DNA of 64,000 nt from Moniliella sp. 'wahieum' (Eukaryota; Basidiomycota; Moniliellomycetes; Moniliellales; Moniliellaceae): the NCBI GenBank assembly GCA_003971905.1, contig RSEE01000059.1:310001-374000 (forward strand), given 5' to 3'. Numbering within the stretch: the first letter of the stretch is position 1; each line of letters begins with the position of its first letter. The position numbers and the translations under genes are program-made. Shown piece after piece: positions 48,055 to 58,923 of the stretch. A model generated the notes under the pieces. The model was not told the origin of the DNA. It worked only from the letters and a program-made list of their open reading frames with translations, and did not search any database.

Positions 48055-48590
48055 ATGTCCACCGTCAAGGAGGTCGGCACGACCAGTGCGCCGCTCAAGA
48101 GCGCGTCCTTCTTCCTCGGTTCTTTTGCAAGAAGTATAATGACGACTTCATGCTGTGCAGCACGAGAATGGCCGTGACCCGCACTATGCCTCAAAGAGGG
48201 CCGCCGGGTCACGCGCTGCACACAAGACTTGTCCGTTGCCTCGCTCCACTTTGGGTTGGCTGTGTACTGACCCTCCCTCTTCCCCCGCAGCATCCGCCAG
48301 CTGAACAAGGCGTGCAAGGCCCAATGGGAGACCCATTACGAGTGCCTCGAAATGGCGACCACTACTTCTGGAAGTGCCGGGCCGAGGAGAGGCCGTTCAA
48401 CAAGTGTGTGTACGACAACTTTGTACGTCCCCAACCCCCATGTGCTCAACGAGAGGGAATGATGCTGACCTCAGCACACCTCCGAGTAGAAGCTGAAGAA
48501 GGTGCTACCCGATACTCCGGAAGGGGTCACGCCCGTGCATGAGCTGGAGAACCCGATCTACCGCCCGTTTCTCGTCGTAAGCATATATCC
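48055..48590 (+). CDS. NDUFA8: NADH:ubiquinone oxidoreductase subunit NDUFA8 (CX9C protein)
   Basis: This accessory subunit sits on the intermembrane-space face of complex I and carries paired CX9C motifs imported by Mia40. The frame from the ATG at 48055 gives VKEVGTTSAPLKSASFFLGS. After a one-base correction come CKKYNDDFMLC (CX9C), KHENGRDP, and KEGRRVTRCTQD (second site, after another correction near 48160). An intron (GTCCGT...GCAG, about 48229-48290) joins to IRQLNKACKAQWETHYECLE (CX9C), NGDHYFWKCRAEERPFNKC (CX9C) and VYDNF. A second intron (GTACGT, about 48423-48490) leads to LKKVLPDTPEGV and HELENPIYRPFL. The stop is uncertain because of possible frame error after the last motif; I place the end near 48590. 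Identity is strong from cysteine spacing and flanking words. Confidence 0.85.
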
Positions 48591-49662
48591 TATGCCCCTC
48601 CTATGGCCCAAGACTATGGCCCAAGATACCGGTCTTATAGGATGTGCAATGCGCCTCGGATACTGTGGGATGGGGATGATCGATGAAACTCGGAGCAGGG
48701 ACTGGTTCGGTCGGCTAGGGAAGGTCAGAGCGCAGGTCGTCGGTTCATCCTTCCCCATCGGGTATTGCCTCACCACCACTGCATGATAGGCGCACACGTT
48801 CATGCTAATTTGGGACCAAGTGACCTTCACCGTCGGTTACTGCAATGGTGACATGCGTTTGTGGCCAGAGGGCGCGTGCTGGGAATGACCGTAAGTGGGG
48901 ACGTGCTTTGGCTTCTGTAACTAGCGAGTCAGACGCCAACACGAGACAGAGACCTGTTGGTTCGGTTGAGGACTTGTGGGGAGAATTGAAGGCGCGGCGA
49001 TATGCCAGTTGCCACCAATAGAATCGGCGTTTAAGCCGCGCGGGCTCATTGCATAACGCCTCAACTATTCACCACAGGTGTTGTGGTCAGATATTAGATG
49101 AGAGATGGGTGCACCTCCCCGTGCGAATTTACTTCACCCTCCTCAGCAGTGGGGGCGTATCGATCACTTGCCCAATGGTGCCCGCCTAGGCACATCAGGG
49201 AAGAGACCGAGGCCCTGGATGAGTGTACATGACTGTGTGGCCGAAGCAGTACCTCATTTTTCGACAAAATCTGTAGTAGGGCAGCCAGGTTCCAAAATCT
49301 AGTAGGGGCAGTCAGGTCAACACGAAGTCAAGGCTCTAGACTTTTTAGGGGGGTAAGACACCTTTCTTCTTGGCCTTGTTGGTCTATTGCGTACTGCGCC
49401 AATTACTCCTTCTGATGTCGAAGTCCCACCCTCAAAGTCATTTGCCGGTCTGAGTGAATAGATATGCCCTGTCGCGCCCCCCAGCACATGGTGCGTTGCG
49501 TAGCCATCGCTCTCTCCATCCTATCGCTTTCAGACTTTGTCACTACATTCAATGAAGGCAACGTCTCACTGCACGACCGCCAAGCACCGTTGTCTGCACT
49601 GTAGCTTATGGGGCGAAGCGGGTCAGATGTATAAGGATGCATGGTGTGAACCAAAATACCAC
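48591..49662. other. Convergent intergenic region
   Basis: Lies between the 3' ends of NDUFA8 and the uL13m gene. No coding region is supported. The stretch 49403-49662 is open on the minus strand as an extension of the uL13m reading frame but is unlike the family. Confidence 0.45.
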
Positions 49663-50256
49663 TTAGTTCTTGCCTTCGCGCATGGCAAGGAGGGCCTGGT
49701 GACCGCTGTTCAACAGCAAGCTTGGGGTCGGGCATCTTGAGTGCCTTGAGCAGCGTGGTCGGATTGAACCTTGGGGGGGATCGTGTATTGCCGAGGAGGT
49801 TGGCCTCATACGGGTGTGCATCGCCGCGGTAGAGCTTAAGACGAGTAAGGCGTTCGTACCGGAACGAATTTTTGGGCAGCATACCCGACACAGCTTGACG
49901 AATGATCTGTCCATGCCAATGGTTAGGTGGGTTCTTACACAGGAGGGAAACGTACCCGTTTGGGTGATCCAAGCGCAACTGGTGGAATGTGTGCACACGC
50001 AGCGAACCGGGTCTGGTAGTGCTCTTGTAGTAGAGCTTCTTGAACTCCTTCTTGCCTGTTACAAGCACGTCCTCAATGTTGGTGACAATGACGATGTCGC
50101 CGGCGCGGTCAGAGCCGCGTCGTAGAAAGGCTTGTGCTTGCCCATCAGCACACGAGCCACGGACTCGGCCAAGCGACCGAGGGTGCGGTCGCGCGCGGAG
50201 ACATGGTGCCAAATCCGCGTGTAGAGCAGATCGCGTGCGCCGTTGACCTGCGACAT
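49663..50256 (-). CDS. MRPL23: Mitochondrial ribosomal protein uL13m
   Basis: This large-subunit protein is of the bacterial L13 type and acts in mitochondrial translation. The ATG at 50256 gives GARDLLYTRIWHHVSARDRT, then LGRLAESVARVLMGKHKPFY. After a one-base correction near 50115 it continues DRAGDIVIVTNIEDVLVTGK and KLYYKSTTRPGSLR. An intron with retained open frame probably spans about 49890-49970. Then RQAVSGMLPKNSFRYERLTR and LKLYRGDAHPYEANLL follow, the L13 signature. The final residues differ by frame: one ends ALLAMREGKN at 49663 and the other runs to 49403; the shorter is closer to family length. The bacterial-type WHxVDA and SGMLPKN words exclude cytosolic uL13 (RPL16). It is divergent from NDUFA13. 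Confidence 0.88.
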
Positions 50257-50461
50257 GGCGAGATGGTGGTCGTGGCGCCTTCTGGCGTCTGGCCCAGCGG
50301 GAAGAAGCGGCGGCAGAGCAGCTTCTTACCCGTTCCGCCCGGCCTGCAATTTCATATCCTGGCGCATTCCGCCCGGCGGCCGATTAGTAAAGCAGCGGCG
50401 GCGGCGGTCGCCCGCAGGCCGCCCGCCCTCCCCGCCTCCATCTGCCCACGGCCTGGTCGAC
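50257..50461. promoter_or_regulatory. Bidirectional promoter uL13m / NDUFA13
   Basis: Only 205 bases separate the divergent start codons of two mitochondrial genes, so they probably share a promoter. The interval is GC-rich with GGCGG-type boxes near 50310-50410. No TATA element is seen. Confidence 0.55.
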
Positions 50462-50934
50462 GATGAGCAGCGGCTTCACCTACAAGCAGGACCTGCCGCC
50501 GGCAGCGGGCTACGCCCCCATCCGGTACAAGCGCAACCTCCCCCGCCGCGGCCCAGCAGGGTGGATCGGCCTGTCGGCCGTGCTGCTCATGACTGTCGTG
50601 GCGGGCAAGTACAAGCTCGACACGCGCAAGGAGGAGCTGTACGTCTCTCCCCTGCTGTTTTCTTTCGTGCGGGTTGGCATGCTGACTCCTCCCCCCCCTG
50701 TGGCACCGAAGCGAGCTTAACCGGGAAGACCAGTGGTCGCGCATTTTGTTGGTGCCTATGCTGCAGGCCGAGGCGGACCGTGATCTGCAGCGACAGATTG
50801 AGGAGAACCGGCGTCGTGAGAGCAAGATTATGGCAGACATACCCGGTTGGGAAGTGGACAAGAATGTGTACAACGACAAGAGCTACTTCTTGTCGTCTGC
50901 GCGCCGCCGCACGCCCATCCCGCCCGTTGACTGA
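50462..50934 (+). CDS. NDUFA13: NADH:ubiquinone oxidoreductase subunit NDUFA13 (GRIM-19)
   Basis: This single-span accessory subunit of complex I lies in the inner mitochondrial membrane. The product starts MSSGFTYKQDLPPAAGYAPI (ATG near 50463), then RYKRNLPRRGPAGWIGL, the hallmark of the GRIM-19/B16.6 family. A membrane helix (SAVLLMTVVAG) follows. An intron (GTACGT donor near 50640, acceptor near 50711) splices EEL to NREDQWSRILLVPMLQAEAD. The rest is RDLQRQIEENRRRESKIMAD, IPGWEVDKNVYNDKSYFLSS and a TGA near 50934. Length, about 133 residues, matches the family. Unlike most neighbours, no frame correction is needed. It pairs with uL13m across a short divergent promoter. Confidence 0.93.
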
Positions 50935-51425
50935 GCTGCTAATTGTTACCGCAGTGGGAATGCACCGAGCATGAACTTGCACTTGCCAGGACCAGGGTCA
51001 AGGTGGGCTGATCAGCTGGGATGTGGGGTGGCAGCCGCATGGCTGCCGTGCTTCCTTAGGTACTGTGGCTGGCCCTGGCTGTTATGTTGGAGACCCAATG
51101 GTAGGTTGGGCCATGTAGGAGGTAGGGTTTGATGGGTGTGCACTGAAGAAAATGCAAAGCTGGTCGCAGGGGGTGGTGGGGTGCGACTTGGAGGAGTGTA
51201 CGGGTGTACGGTGGCCTTCCTGAGTATACAACAGCAAGGCCAGCATCGCACATGAAGCTGATGAATTAGACGACGGGATGAGCTCGAAGAGTTTCGTTCA
51301 GCTGCAACGTTCAAGCTTTGAAAAAGTGAACCCGGAGCTTGCTTGGGTGGTCGCCATTACTTGCCCGATTGAATTTATTTCCCTTTCTTCTACCACCCGC
51401 AACCAAACTCGCGCTGGGCACAAAA

Positions 51426-52153
51426 ATGGCCGCACACCGCACCCTGGCCGTGACATTCGTGACGGCAATGCCAACAAGCTGCGCGAGGTGCAGCAGATCC
51501 TCGCAGCTGGCGCCGCCGCCGCCGCCGAGCCCACATCCGATGGCGCCAGTACCGTGACCCCGGGGGTGAGCTTGCGCTCGCAAGCGCTCGATGTGCCCGA
51601 AGTGCAAGGCAAGATTGAGGAGGTGGCCAGCCAAGGTCCTGTCTGCTGCCTCCCAGGTCTTCTCTACCCCCCGTGCACCTGGTGCGCCTCGGCGCGCAGT
51701 CCTGACGGAGGATACGGCGCTGTGCTTCAACGCGCTGCAGGGACTGCCGGGTCCGTACATTAAGGATTTCCTGGGGGCATTGGGCGTCGAGAAGTTGCCT
51801 CGCCTCCTGGATGGGTTTCCCGACAAGTCGGCTGAAGCGGTGTGTACGTTTGCACTGGCTATCGAGCCGCCTCAGGGGAAGGAGCAGGACGTGCTCATCT
51901 TCCAGGGCCGCACACCAGGCAAGATTGTGGACCCGCGGGGTGGTAAGAAGTTTGGTTGGGACCCGGTGATGGAGGTGGAAGGAACGGGGCAGACGTATGC
52001 CGAGATGCCCCAAGAGGAGAAGAACAAGGTACGTTCTTCTTGGATACTGAAAAGTGAAAGCGAAACTAATTCGTTCTTCAGCTCTCCCACCGCTACAAGG
52101 CCTTGGATAAACTGCGCACCTTCCTACAGGAGTATGCTGCCAAGGCGGAGTAA
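51426..52153 (+). CDS. HAM1: Inosine triphosphate pyrophosphatase (Ham1 family)
   Basis: Ham1/ITPA hydrolyses ITP, dITP and XTP to monophosphates and so keeps deaminated purines out of nucleic acids. From the ATG at 51426 the frame gives [13 protein letters not shown]; one base must be restored near 51465 for the substrate-binding [13 protein letters not shown]. An Ala-rich insert and [20 protein letters not shown] follow. After another correction near 51635 come [20 protein letters not shown] and [13 protein letters not shown], with the metal-binding acidic pair. [40 protein letters not shown] and [12 protein letters not shown] are standard. An intron (GTACGT...TTCAG, about 52029-52080) joins [19 protein letters not shown], ending TAA at 52151-52153. 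The Ala-rich insert after the first motif is longer than usual. Confidence 0.92.
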
Positions 52154-53338
52154 GACCGTTGATGTATCCACAATCTATCAGTATTCATCACATTCCAGGA
52201 AGTACGACAGAACCGCACCCCTCCCAAGTGCTTTCTGGCACTACCTACCTTGCTCTGATAAGACTAAGTAACCATTCACCATGGGAAGTCACTCGCCTTT
52301 CCTTCTTCTCTTCGCCTTCCTTTACCTTGCGTCTCGTCCTCTTGGCCCTAAGTGTACCGACGTGCTGCACTTGATACAGAACTTAGAAATTCTGTCCTGA
52401 ACATACTCACATACTGGTTGATGTTAGTAGGAATCTCGTATCAGGGGGAACGACCAAGACGGGGTGGGCTGCTTGTATACGTGACGTTGGTGTGACATCG
52501 AGATTGGCCTCTGCGTCAGACATAGTAAGAAGGTTCCCTCTCGCGGCGCATCACTGTTTTCCCCTGCCCCGTTCGCAAGCTTCCTGGGGAAACCCACGGG
52601 GGGTGAGGTTGTGGGCTGCATGGGTGGTTGCGGCGACTCCAGTTGCGCCCCCTTGTTGCAATGAACGTACTGAGGCGAAACGCTCTTCTGGGTGGAATAA
52701 CTTTGTTACGACCCGCAAGTAAGTGCAGCAACAGTGGCGACTACAGTAGTATCACTGCCAAGATACGTGTAACGATCGTCGAAGGACATGGCACACTGGT
52801 TCTCATATCATATTCGCTCCGCGCCAGAGACGCTCATGTGGACTCTCGGCAGATGGGGGGGCACCAGGCCTTCCGTGCTGCGGCGCTCAAGCGGGTAGGG
52901 GGGGGGGTACACTAGTGCAGCTAATCAAAAGAGACACGCAGGTAGAACAGGCAGGGAGAGCGACACGATACGTTGGTACAACTGGGCACACAGTGAACAC
53001 AGAGGCGACAGACGACAGGGACAGGGACAGGGACAGAGACAGGGACAGGGACGGGAAACAGTGACATGGCATGGACATGACAGGGAACAGGAGCACCGGT
53101 ACATGGCAGGCCAGCCAATTTCACGGCGGTTAAAGCGAAACATAGAGGCAATCAGCAGACAGACGACTGACTGACAACTGACGACAGACGACAGACGACA
53201 ATCGAGGGTAAGGGGGGAGGGGGGAAGTGCCTGGCGAAGGAAGGAGAAGAGAGCGAACGCCCAGCGAGAGCTCAATACCAAGGTTGCCAGCATTGTGGTC
53301 CTGAGCATGCCGAGGCCGCAGTTCCAGTGCGACCCTGG
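52154..53338. other. Convergent intergenic region
   Basis: Lies between the 3' ends of HAM1 and the Axl2-like gene. It contains a GGGACA repeat (listed separately) and CAGACGACAGACGAC units near 53160-53205. No gene is supported. Confidence 0.5.
53014..53055 (+). repeat. GGGACA minisatellite
   Basis: About seven tandem GGGACA/AGGGAC units with one GAGACA variant lie downstream of the Axl2-like gene. Confidence 0.8.
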
Positions 53339-56300
53339 CTACGATCTCCTCCTGCCATCGCGGGGGAGTTCGCCCTGGTGAACGTGCGGGGTGGTGGTGT
53401 TGGAACCCGATCCGGTAGAGCCGCTGGCGGAATGGGTTCGGGTGGGCGAAGTTGGGTCCTCGAGCGCCACAAGCGCAATGGGAACCGCGCTGCCACCGTC
53501 AGGTCTGGCGGCACCACCCCCGACAGCTCCTTCAGCCGATCGTCCCACGTCAGCCAGCTCAGCCAGGGTGGGCGAGTGAGGTGTTCCCTGCTGCCGGGAT
53601 CGTCGACCACAGGCCCATAGATCGCCCTCTTGCCGCTCGTCTTTCCAGCAAGTGGCGATGGCTCGCGCACCTTGACCCCAAGCCGCAGGACGAACCTGCG
53701 TACCCAATGCCCGGTTGGACCGGCAGCTGAGTCGAGCTGTCGGATGGGTACGGCATAGTGGCGACCATGGCGTCTCCCCGCGCGGGTGCGAGGCCTCATG
53801 CCCAACTGGCGAATCTTCCCTGGCATCGGCAAAGTCAGAGGGCGAGGTCTGGAGCCCTCCTGGCTGAGTGACGAGGACTTGCCGCTCCGGAGACGGGCCG
53901 AGGGTGGGACGCAGAGTGTCGCGGGGCGAGGAGATGGCGTAGCCGTACCCTTCGATTTCAGAAGCACGCGGAGTCAGTTCCGCTCCGCCCAGATCTTGCG
54001 AGTAAACCGAACGAGAGAGATGGTCGCGGTCCGGCCCATCAAACACGATCCTCGAATCAACAGGACCACGACCTTCGGTGTTCGTCTGGTAGCTCATGCT
54101 GAGGCACGATCATAGTACGGTCCCAGGGCGGCAAGGTCGTCCACAGATTCGGTTGTGTCCTCGGCATCGCAAAGAGCGAGGAACCGGGCTCCGACACTTG
54201 CCCCTCCGATTCACTTCGTACCTGGAACGGTGCAGTAGCAAAGGCAGTGTTCCTGCCCCCCGAGACGACACGACGGTTGCGAAGTCCCGACGCGTCGGAA
54301 CCCATGGCGACACCCGAGGCCAGCGAAGAAGTAGCGCCATGGCGCCTGTGCCCTCTCTCGCAGCGGCAGCGCAGCAGCAGCAGCGACGGCGCCAGCAGCA
54401 CCCGCACCAGTAGCAGCACCCATCGCACCAGCGCCAGTGCCCTGAGCCATCCCAGCCACCCGGATCCCGAGGTGGAAGGGACGATGCCTGAGCCCGATTG
54501 GGCCAGTCCGTCTTCATCAGAGGGGTGGAGCTGAACAGTCCTGTTTCCCAACTCGCTTTCGGAGTCATATCCTCTTGCTCGCCATCGGACGCGCCCATCC
54601 CCTGACCGGGCTGAGAGACGGGCTGAGAGAAAGGGTCAGCTCCGCGGTACGGAGAGCGTGGTGTGGCGCGTACGGGGGCCACCCTGAAGCACCTCCTCAA
54701 GTCATGCTTGGGCTTGGGAGTGGTTCCCTGCAAATGAGCAAAGAAGGCCAGGGGTTGCGGCGTTGTCTCGTCCGGCCGCTTTGGCTGGATTCCGTTCCAA
54801 ACACGTCCTCCTCCTCCGTCGGCGTGATGCGAACCGGATCGTGATGGTCCTGGTGGGTGGCCGCTGCGCCACCTACGACGGCGGCCCCCGTCGCCGCGGT
54901 GGGGAAGTGGGAGTACGAGGCGTAGCCAGTGGGGTCTTAAAACCCGTGGCTGGGGATTTCGGTGTGCCGGACTTGTTTGGGTAGTGGCAACGGCAGTGTG
55001 GTGCGTCGAATAGCTATGGGAGTTGATGCATCCGAAGCACGTTTGCCCGGGGACTTTTTGCTCCAGGCTGAGGCAACCGTGCCGGCCGCTGCACCTGCCA
55101 CAACCGCTCCCACCGCGCCCGTGGGCACGTCTCCAGTCATAAATGGGTTACCGTCCCGATCGATCGGGGGGGACGCGTGGGGCGGAGCGAGTGGCTGCTC
55201 GGATTGGCGAACCCGGTTGCCCCTGCCCCTGCCGCCCCTGCCGCCCTGCCCCTGCCGCCTGCGACTAGCGGTGACGAAATATGAATGGGGGAACCATCCA
55301 GCATTTCTTGCTCTTTTGCCTTCTCCCCTTTTCTTGTTTCCTCCTCCGGCAGCAGCACAAAGCAAGGCCAAAGCGCAAGGAGAGCGGGATGCCCAATCCG
55401 AGACCCAGCCCGAGACCGAGACCAAGGTGCTTGTGTGGTGCCCAGTGCTCGCACCGGCTTGGAGGAAGGCGAAGGAGTAGCCGTGGTAGCGGTGGGCGCA
55501 ACAAGAAGTTTCATGGTAGCTGTGCTAGAGGAGTTGTACCCATTCACCATCCGTGACGCAGCAACGGTGAGGGTACTGTTCCCCCCTCCGGACGGAACAG
55601 CCCCAACAACTTGGACGCATTGGGTGAAGCCACGTTGGCCCGCCCGAGACGGCGAGCACGAGCCCCGCCCCAGCAGCGGTAGCGGCAGGAGTAAGGTACG
55701 GGGCCAAGTCGCAAGTGAAGTTTTGCCCTGGCGTGGCATGAGCGTCTGGAAGTGAGTTGGTGCAAGCAGGGAGGGGAAGAGGTGCACGGGCTGGGGGACT
55801 TGTGGGTCGTAGCGTTCAAAGAGGCAGAGAGAAGTTGACCGGCACATTCCAAGTGTTGGTCGATGTGAGGTTTGTATCCAAAGGGGGGGTTCCAGAGAAG
55901 GAACGAGTAGCCGGATCGAACTGAAGCCAAGGAGTGGCAGACGTGTGGCACTGACTGACGCGACGGAGTGGAGAAGCGTTTGATTGGCGTTGATCGGTTG
56001 GCCGTCGAGGGTCAAGCCGGTGATGGGGAGTGTATAGTTGAAGGCGGATCCAGCGGTGGCGTTGGCGACGGACAGGGGTGCGGCAGCGCAAGCACATGGT
56101 CCGCGACAACGATGCTGAAGTTGCTCGATGGGCCGCCAAAACCAGGTTGGTTGGAGGCGGTGACCGTGACATTTACCGTGGTGGGGTGGTGGGCGCTACG
56201 CCAGAGAACGTGTAGTCGGAAGCGTTGAAGTGGAGCCAGGCGGGCAAGGGTTGGTGTCGCCCACTTGTGGGGTCCAGTAGACGGCCGTGTCATTGTTGGC

Positions 56301-56838
56301 TTCGACAAAGAGTCGCCTTCAAACCCAAGGGAGAAGCTCCATCCCAGCAGCCAGAGAGAGCCGTTTGGCAGCACGTGAGACGGACCCAGCTCCGAAGCGA
56401 TGCGGGTAGTTGCTGCGCGAGGGGAAGATTGACGGTGGGCGCAGGAGCCTGGACCACGTTGAGCTGGAACGTATCTGTGCCCGTGTGGAGCCCATCGCTG
56501 GGTTTTCAGGACGGGCAGCGAGGGTAACGGTAGCAGAGCGCAGGTCCGAGGCTGTGGGGGTGCCAGAAAACGTGAGGGTGTGGTTGTCAAAGGTGCACCA
56601 CGAGGGCAGTCCCGTCACCGAGAAGTCAACAGGGCCGCCCGCGTTGGCGACAAATGTGTCGGGGTCCAGGACCCACTCATAGGGCTGGCCGACATGGGCC
56701 AGCGGCGGCAGCTGGGCCTTGAGTGTGGTGACCTGGTGAACCGACGCATGGACGCTGGCGACCAGGGCGGCGAGGAAAGCGAGTGTGAGGGTGGCCCGGG
56801 ACTGGCCGCGGGGCGAGCAAGGCGCTGTGTGCGGCGCA
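53339..56838 (-). CDS. Axl2-like transmembrane protein with cadherin-type (CADG) repeats
   Basis: Yeast Axl2 is a plasma-membrane glycoprotein that marks axial bud sites and binds septin-associated Bud4/Bud3. Here a hydrophobic leader ending LAFLAALVASVHASV follows an ATG near 56838 (one frame correction). Several dystroglycan-type cadherin-like modules follow, each with the closing signature: WCTFDNHTLTFSGTP (about 56600), WLHFNASDYTFSGVAP (about 56220) and WLQFDPATRSFSGTPP (about 55900). Between them is VNVTVTASNQPGFGG. Near 55350-55420 one frame gives a hydrophobic run followed by CCCRRRKQEKGRRQK, a typical stop-transfer and cytoplasmic boundary. The remaining roughly 650 residues are disordered, Ser/Thr/Pro-rich with EGRGPVDSRIVFDGPDRDHL and TLAELADVGRSAE pieces. 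At least six frame corrections are needed, so exact length is unknown. The CADG repeats are convincing; orthology to Axl2 is inferred from architecture. Confidence 0.7.
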
Positions 56839-58517
56839 TGGGGGTCTGGCACACGCAGGTCAGCGGCTGCGGCGACGGCCTTGACGACGCGATACGTACC
56901 CAGAGGAGGCGGGGCAGATGGGCAGCAGGCAGCACAGCGAAGACGGGGTAAGGAGCGTGGAGCGTGTCGGGCACGGAGACACGGGCGAGGGAGAGGGCCG
57001 AAGCACCGACGCAGCGGCCGGCCAAGGGAGAGCAGATGGTAGCAAGAAGACGAACGCGGAGGAGGACGCCCCTTCTGCCTGACGCTGGTGCGTCTTCCCG
57101 CCGGGTGGGGGGGTGGCAGTCAGCGGTCGTGCCGTCCATCACGCGTGGCGCGGCGCGGGGGGCGCAGTCATAGCGTGGAGGGGCAGGCGGCGGCACGGGG
57201 CAGTGTGGATCGGCGCAGAGTGAGGTGATTAAGTTGCGCAGCCCTGCGTTCCACGCGGCAGCGCGGCAGCCGTGTGTGCGGCCTGCCCAAAGCGGCAGGC
57301 GGTGGATGCTGCCAGGCACGCCTCTGCAAACCACCTTCCTGCTTGGGAAGCAGCAGTGCTGCCCGGTCAGGTCAACGAGCGCCCCGCCACCAAACATCTA
57401 CATTTCTACGCCAAATCCCAGCCCAAGCCCTAAAGCGTCACGTCGCTTACGAGCCTTGTTGGCCCCAACCCACCCTGTTTGTCCGCGCACCCGACACATC
57501 CGCCTGACGCTGCCCACGACGCTGCCAAAACATCTCTGATGTCTGTGCCTCTGTTTCATGTGTGATTCCAAGTCATCGGTAACACAGAAGGCCATGTGCA
57601 CGACAGCCAGTGTATGTATCGTAGCATGCCAGCCTCTGCCATATCGACGTCTGATGATGCCGCCTCCAAGCACATTCTGTTGGCCTAGTAGGTAGCCTGG
57701 GATACTGTGCAGAGAAGAGATCGTTCAGTTTGAACTGTCAACCCAAACAAAAAGCCAGCAGAGTCGCCAGCCAATGCCCCCCCCCAAAACTAGAGGGAAG
57801 AACCCGCGCGCTTGAGTACGTCGCTATGGTATGCTTGGCGTTCCTGTCGCATTCCGCTTGCTTCAGGATGCGATGTTATTGCTGCACCCAGCTTTATTTC
57901 GCACAGGTGGGGGCAAATGCTGCTGAGTCTTACAGGTGCGGCGGAGTCCTGCTCTCGGTCCAGTCTCCAAGAATAGGCGAACAATGGGCGGTAGAGGCCA
58001 ACATAGCCTCCAAATCCCCTTCTCGACGACCCGAAGGAAAAGAAGGTGCATTCGAAGAAAATAGCATACCTCTCTCGATGGCCTTAGCAGAGAGGAATGT
58101 AGAGAGATAACGTGCCCACGGATGAGCGTGCACACGTTAGTTACTTCTCCCGGTTGCTACTATGGAGGGACGAAATGATTTCTTTCGACGTGAGGATACG
58201 CCTTGTGAAGAGGGGCATGCCATGAGAGAAACGGGGGCAGTGGCGAGAGAGCCTGTGTGGCTGTGAGCTTACGCGCTCTTCTTCTGATCCTTATTGTTTC
58301 CCACCCCGACAAGTTCTGCTCCCTGGGGCGCAAAATGGCTTTGGCCCGTCTGCACCGGGAGTAGGTCCCCTGACTTTATGTGGGTCAGTGTACCCTTTTG
58401 GTGAAGTGTAGTGAAGACGAAACGGAGTTTCGTTCCAGGAAAACGGACTGTGTTTTCCTATTAGATGTGCCTCGCTGAGGAAAAGGAAATGGAGTAAAAT
58501 GTGAAAAAGGCCGAACC
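56839..58517. other. Intergenic, upstream of the Axl2-like gene
   Basis: About 1.7 kb with no supported protein gene. The first 500 bases are GC-rich and may hold a promoter and 5' leader. The rest is of mixed composition. Confidence 0.5.
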
Positions 58518-58522
58518 AAAAA
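58518..58522 (-). terminator. RNA polymerase III T5 terminator
   Basis: Five Ts on the minus strand follow directly after the tRNA discriminator base, the normal Pol III stop signal. Confidence 0.8.
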
Positions 58523-58607
58523 CTCTCCGACCGGAATCGAACCCGGGTCTCGTCCGCACGCCTGTTCCGGTGACAGGGACGTGTCATAGCCACTAAACTA
58601 TCGGAGA
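58523..58607 (-). tRNA. tRNA-Asp(GTC) with a 14-nt intron
   Basis: The acceptor stem TCTCCGA pairs fully with TCGGAGA, followed by discriminator G, as expected for tRNA-Asp. The A box TAGTTTAGTGG and B box GGTTCGATTCC match Pol III promoters. The anticodon stem CGTCC pairs with GGACG, enclosing CTGTCA, a 14-nt insert and C; this gives anticodon GTC with an intron at the canonical position after base 37. The insert contains ACAGG, complementary to CCTGT spanning the stem end and anticodon, the usual intron-anticodon helix. The T stem is one C short on its 3' side: adding it gives a perfect CCGGG/CCCGG stem. That gap matches the indel errors seen in protein genes. Confidence 0.9.
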
Positions 58608-58923
58608 CAGTTGAGTTAAGTGAGTGCAGCAACACTACTATGTTGACTCAAGTAGGATGATTGGAAGCGGAAGCGGCTCGTGCGCACCCGGCAGCGTCCG
58701 GGGCTTTTCGGGCCGGCGGGCCAGTAGGCGAGTGCCGCCGTGACGCTGAAAATCCCACGCGGGCCATCGGCAGCAACAGCCGAGCGCCGGCAGCAACAGC
58801 CCGAGCGCCGGCAGCCCACACTCTCTCTCTGCTGTGCTCGCGGTGGGTTGGGGCTGCGCTCAGTCTGGGCAGCAACCTTCTCGGACTTCTTCGGACCCCA
58901 CCACCACCACCACCATCCCTCTA
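58608..58923. promoter_or_regulatory. Divergent spacer tRNA-Asp / enoyl-CoA hydratase
   Basis: A 316-base interval with tandem GCCGGCAGCAACAGCC units (58783-58815) and a (CCA)n run just before the hydratase ATG. It holds the hydratase promoter and the tRNA 5' flank. Confidence 0.45.

Noticed and set aside
49403-49662. C-terminal extension of uL13m
   Set aside because: The added residues are unlike L13, and the alternative frame stops at 49663 at a length normal for the family.
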